From: Gammaproteobacteria bacterium
GTDB taxonomy: Bacteria; Pseudomonadota; Gammaproteobacteria; JABDBA01
Assembly: GCA_013288885.1 (NCBI GenBank)
Contig: JABDBA010000016.1
Span: forward strand, 1-44,063
Length of the DNA stretch: 44,063 nt
Reading direction: 5' to 3'
The notes under the pieces were generated by a model. The model was not told where the DNA came from. It was given only the letters and a program-made list of their open reading frames with translations, and made no database searches. Shown piece by piece: positions 40,604 to 44,063 of this stretch (position 1 is the first letter of the stretch; each line of letters opens with the position of its first letter). Position numbers and translations under genes: made by a program.

Positions 40604-43600
40604 ATGTGGCTGGTACGAATCGCATTATCACGCCCTTACACCTTCATTGTGTTTGCCATCTTGCTATTGATCATGGGGCCTTTAGCAATCACGCGCACGC
40701 CCACCGATATTTTCCCTTTCATCGACATCCCCGTTATCAGCGTGGTATGGAGCTATACCGGGTTACCACCTGAAGAAATGGCCAATCGCATTACCGGCAA
40801 TTTTGAGCGTGCTCTTAGTACCACCGTCAATGATATTGAACACATCGAATCTCAATCATTGATCGGGGTAAGTGTGATCAAAATATTTTTTCAACCTTCA
40901 GTGAAGGTTGATATGGCACTGAGTCAGGTAACTGCCATTGCCCAAACCATGTTACGTAATCTGCCGCAGGGCACTACGCCACCGCTAGTGTTGAGTTACA
41001 ACGCCTCAACCGTACCGGTATTGCAATTGGTACTTTCCAGTGACACGCTGTCAGAACAAGCGATGAATGATTTGGGCAATAATTTTATTCGTACCCAGCT
41101 GGCAACGGTGCAGGGTGCTGCGTTACCTTATCCCTTTGGCGGTAAAACGCGACAAATTATGGTTGACCTCAATCAACCTGCCATGCAGACCTATGGTGTT
41201 TCCCCCGCTGATGTTAACGCAGCGATCAATGAGCAAAATCTTATTTTGCCAGCAGGAACAGAAAAAATTGGTAGTTATGAATATTTTGTTAAACTGAATG
41301 GTAGCCCGGATACCGTTGAAGAATTAAATAATCTGCCGGTTAGAAATAAAAATGGTGCGATACTTTATATTCGCGATGTAGCTCACGTGCGCGATGGTTT
41401 TGCACCACAAACTAATATTGTGCGTGTAGATGGTCAGCGTGCGGTATTAATGTCTATTCAAAAAACCGGCAATGCTTCCACGCTCGATATTGTGAACCGT
41501 GTTAAGCAATTGATGGCACAAATAAAAGATAGTATGCCAGCTGCACTGCATCTAAGTGTGCTTGGTGATCAATCCATATTTGTAAAAGCGGCCATTAAAA
41601 GTGTAATACAAGAAGGGGTGCTCGCTTCGATATTAACAGGATTAATGATATTAATTTTCTTAGGAAGTTGGCGTAGCACGTTGATCATTGTGATCTCGAT
41701 CCCTTTATCGATATTAGCTTCTATTATTATGCTGTCGGTACTCGGCGAGACGATTAATATTATGACGCTGGGTGGTTTAGCACTTGCAGTCGGTATTTTG
41801 GTGGATGATGCGACGGTTACTATCGAAAATATCAATTGGAACCTCGAACAAGGCAAAGAAGTTGCCACAGCAATTCTTGATGGTGCAAATCAAATAGCCA
41901 TTCCTGCTTTAGTATCTACGTTATGTATTTGTATTGTATTCGTTCCGATGTTTCTTTTAAAAGGCGTCGCCCATTTTTTATTTGTGCCATTAGCAGAAGC
42001 GGTTATATTTGCGATGCTGGCTTCTTATTTTTTATCGCGTACTTTAGTGCCAACACTTTCAAACTATTGGTTACACAAACACCAACCACAAACCGAAAAC
42101 GATGCCACAATTTTAGCGCAACAAAATATTTTTGTACGCACACAACATTTATTTGAACATCATTTTGAAAAAATGCGGCAAAACTATCGCCATTTATTAG
42201 AAAAAATACTTAATAATAGCAAAGCATTCGTCATTGGTTTTATGGCTTTCGTCATATTATCTTTGTTATTACTGTTCCCTTGGATTGGTTCCGATTTTTT
42301 CCCCACGGTCGACGCAGGTCAAATAAAATTACATATCCGCGCACCGACGGGAACGCGAGTTGAAGAAACCGCGCGCATTGCCGATAAGGTAGATACGTTG
42401 ATTAGACAAATGATTAAACCTGGCGATTTAGAAAGTATTGTGGATAATATTGGTTTACCCGTGAGTGGTATTAATTTATCGTATAGCAACTCTGCTACCG
42501 TGGGGCCTGGAAATGCGGATATTCTAATCTCATTAAAGCCAGGTCATCGACCGGTTGCAGACTATGTTAAGGAATTACGCTCTGCGCTTAATCAAAAAAT
42601 GCCGGGCATCACATTTGCATTTTTACCAGCCGACATTGTCGCGCAGACTTTGAATTTTGGTTTGCCTGCGCCAATTAATATTCAAGTGACAGGGTTTAAT
42701 ATAAAACAAAATCGCGACTATGCTAATGCGTTGCTCAACCAGGTAAAACTGATACCAGGGATTGTCGATGCGCGCATTTTGCAAGCTTATAATTATCCAG
42801 AGCTATATGTGAATGTGGATCGCAGTCTGTCACAACAATTGGGTTTTACCCAATTTGATGTAGCGACCAATATGTTGATTTCTCTTTCCGGTAGTTTTCA
42901 AACCGCCCCTACGTTTTGGTTAAGTCCACAAGGGGTTAATTATCCTATTGTTACGCAAACGCCGCAGTATAAACTCGATTCGCTGGATGACTTGCGCAAT
43001 ATCCCTGTCACAAAGGTAGGCGTACAACCGCAAATTTTAGGTGCGCTGACGACTATCGAGCGCCGTGGTGTTTCAGTGGTTGAATCACATTACAACGTGC
43101 AGCCAGTGATTGATATTTATGCCTCGGTACAAGATCGCGATCTCGGTAGTGTAGGGAGTGCTATTAATCAAGTCATTGCTAAAATGGCAGATACTCTTCC
43201 TAAAGGATCGCGTATCATGGTGCGTGGGCAAATGGAAACGCAAATCGAATCTTTTCACGGGCTTTATCTAGGGCTCATACTGGCTATTGTGTTAGTTTAT
43301 TTGTTGATTGTGGTGAACTTTCAATCGTGGCTTGATCCTTTTATTATTATCACTGCATTGCCTGCTGCTTTTGCAGGCATTGTTTGGATGTTATTTCTCA
43401 CCGACACACCGTTAAGTGTGCCTGCGCTAACAGGGGTGATAATGTCTATCGGTGTGGCACTGGCAAACAGCGTATTAGTTATAAGTTTTGCTTTGCATGG
43501 CATGAAAGATGGTCATACACCGATGCTAGCAGCGTTGGATGCTGGTTTCACACGTTTGCGCCCAGTGCTGATGACAGCGTTAGCAATGATCATTGGTATG

Positions 43601-43765
43601 TTACCAATGGCATTGGGTTGGGGTGAAGGCTCTGAACAAAATGCACCATTAGGCCGTGCAGTGATCGGTGGTTTACTCTTTGCAACAGTGGCGACTTTAT
43701 TCTTTGTGCCCGCTGTTTTTACCATGATCCATACTCATCGGCGCACACGCATGGAGAAAATATGA
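40604..43765 (+). CDS. RND-family efflux permease (AcrB superfamily)
   Basis: The 1053-residue inner-membrane transporter begins MWLVRIALSRPYTFIVFAIL and has the RND layout: twelve helices and two large periplasmic loops (about 35-335 and 565-870). Helix 4 has the proton-relay pair D401-D402 in GILVDDATVTIEN. Helix 10 has GVALANSVLVISFA, with Ala where AcrB has the relay Lys, so proton coupling differs from AcrB; related RND subfamilies share this. It overlaps the adaptor gene by 4 bp, and a downstream outer-membrane factor is likely outside the window. Substrate unknown. Confidence 0.95.
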   Translation: MWLVRIALSRPYTFIVFAILLLIMGPLAITRTPTDIFPFIDIPVISVVWSYTGLPPEEMANRITGNFERALSTTVNDIEHIESQSLIGVSVIKIFFQPSVKVDMALSQVTAIAQTMLRNLPQGTTPPLVLSYNASTVPVLQLVLSSDTLSEQAMNDLGNNFIRTQLATVQGAALPYPFGGKTRQIMVDLNQPAMQTYGVSPADVNAAINEQNLILPAGTEKIGSYEYFVKLNGSPDTVEELNNLPVRNKNGAILYIRDVAHVRDGFAPQTNIVRVDGQRAVLMSIQKTGNASTLDIVNRVKQLMAQIKDSMPAALHLSVLGDQSIFVKAAIKSVIQEGVLASILTGLMILIFLGSWRSTLIIVISIPLSILASIIMLSVLGETINIMTLGGLALAVGILVDDATVTIENINWNLEQGKEVATAILDGANQIAIPALVSTLCICIVFVPMFLLKGVAHFLFVPLAEAVIFAMLASYFLSRTLVPTLSNYWLHKHQPQTENDATILAQQNIFVRTQHLFEHHFEKMRQNYRHLLEKILNNSKAFVIGFMAFVILSLLLLFPWIGSDFFPTVDAGQIKLHIRAPTGTRVEETARIADKVDTLIRQMIKPGDLESIVDNIGLPVSGINLSYSNSATVGPGNADILISLKPGHRPVADYVKELRSALNQKMPGITFAFLPADIVAQTLNFGLPAPINIQVTGFNIKQNRDYANALLNQVKLIPGIVDARILQAYNYPELYVNVDRSLSQQLGFTQFDVATNMLISLSGSFQTAPTFWLSPQGVNYPIVTQTPQYKLDSLDDLRNIPVTKVGVQPQILGALTTIERRGVSVVESHYNVQPVIDIYASVQDRDLGSVGSAINQVIAKMADTLPKGSRIMVRGQMETQIESFHGLYLGLILAIVLVYLLIVVNFQSWLDPFIIITALPAAFAGIVWMLFLTDTPLSVPALTGVIMSIGVALANSVLVISFALHGMKDGHTPMLAALDAGFTRLRPVLMTALAMIIGMLPMALGWGEGSEQNAPLGRAVIGGLLFATVATLFFVPAVFTMIHTHRRTRMEKI

Positions 43766-44063
43766 TACTGAAAAAATTAAACATTGATCTCTCAAACCAA
43801 TTCCATCGTCGATTAGTTATCGGCTGCGCTATTTTATTAGGCGTCGTTCTGTTAGGGATGAGCATGCATATTATTGCCTACGCTAGGCTTAGAAGCCAAA
43901 CACAATATGCGGCTGTTAAAACGGTGGCGATTGTTAAAGCAGTTGCCTCACCCGCCAATGAAGAAATTGTGTTGCCGGGTGATGTACAAGCTTGGCATGA
44001 AGCAAACGTGTATGCCCGCACTAATGGTTATATTAAAAAATGGCTTACCGATATTGGTGCGCA
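43762..44063 (+). CDS. RND periplasmic adaptor protein, N-terminal part
   Basis: The first 100 codons are present before the window ends. A cytoplasmic stretch is followed by a membrane anchor (about 18-40, LVIGCAILLGVVLLGMSMHI). Then comes VLPGDVQAWHEANVYARTNG, the HlyD/MFP barrel-sandwich motif, and YIKKWLTDIGA. It overlaps the permease stop (ATGA) and will form the tripartite pump with it. Confidence 0.93.
   Translation, partial: MILKKLNIDLSNQFHRRLVIGCAILLGVVLLGMSMHIIAYARLRSQTQYAAVKTVAIVKAVASPANEEIVLPGDVQAWHEANVYARTNGYIKKWLTDIGA

Noticed and set aside
1..44063. CRISPR arrays, integrases, IS transposases, prophage genes or rRNA
   Set aside because: No regularly spaced repeats, no transposase or integrase motifs, and no rRNA sequence were seen on either strand.

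Overview
The window reads as a chromosomal segment of a gammaproteobacterium. The order rpsF-rpsR-membrane protein-rplI-dnaB-alr, the amidase-mutL-miaA run, an AMIN-type amidase and the RND pump all fit that class. Moderately low GC, several large genes that look like host-directed effectors (tandem SH2-like domains, an ankyrin-like protein, Ser/Pro-rich modular proteins) and a PmrA-like box suggest an intracellular or host-associated lineage near Legionellales/Coxiellales. The order is an inference from content; no rRNA is present to fix it.

Layout. 1-2203 (-): 5' part of a large Ser/Pro-rich effector-like gene running off the left edge, preceded by a CTTAAG-N5-CTTAAG direct repeat. 2584-4575 (+): cytoplasmic PAS hybrid histidine kinase. 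4724-9312: electron-transfer flavoprotein genes (ETF-quinone oxidoreductase on -, etfB-etfA on +), interrupted by an ankyrin-like gene and a MazF-type toxin-antitoxin pair, and followed by a HicAB pair. 10029-10724: pirin. 10845-22029: a long + strand run with the S6/S18/L9 ribosomal genes, dnaB, alr, a lipoprotein and a complete oligopeptide-type ABC importer. 22106-26120 (-): two effector-like genes, a protein made of two duplicated helical modules and a protein with four SH2-like domains. 26249-34070 (-): RRM protein, miaA, mutL, amidase, tsaE, nnrD, udk, tRNA-Pro(CGG), ispB. 34224-40443: small secreted, membrane or stress proteins (acid phosphatase, PGQ-rich protein, poly-His protein, entericidin-like, BON, DUF1328-like, DUF3309-like, CsbD-like) around a CoA-hydrolase/transferase gene. 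40604-end: RND efflux permease and the start of its periplasmic adaptor.

The intergenic spaces hold at least five dispersed palindromic repeats. One 52-bp sequence occurs twice, identical, 17 kb apart, each time just after a + strand gene at a convergent junction. Another, 124 bp long, runs directly into the start codon of the CoA-transferase gene.

The most interesting content is the SH2-like protein at 24627-26120 (phosphotyrosine-recognition folds are rare in bacteria), its recent internal duplication, the neighbouring modular protein, and the PmrA-like control site of the edge gene. Together these suggest a set of secreted host-manipulating proteins placed among core genes.
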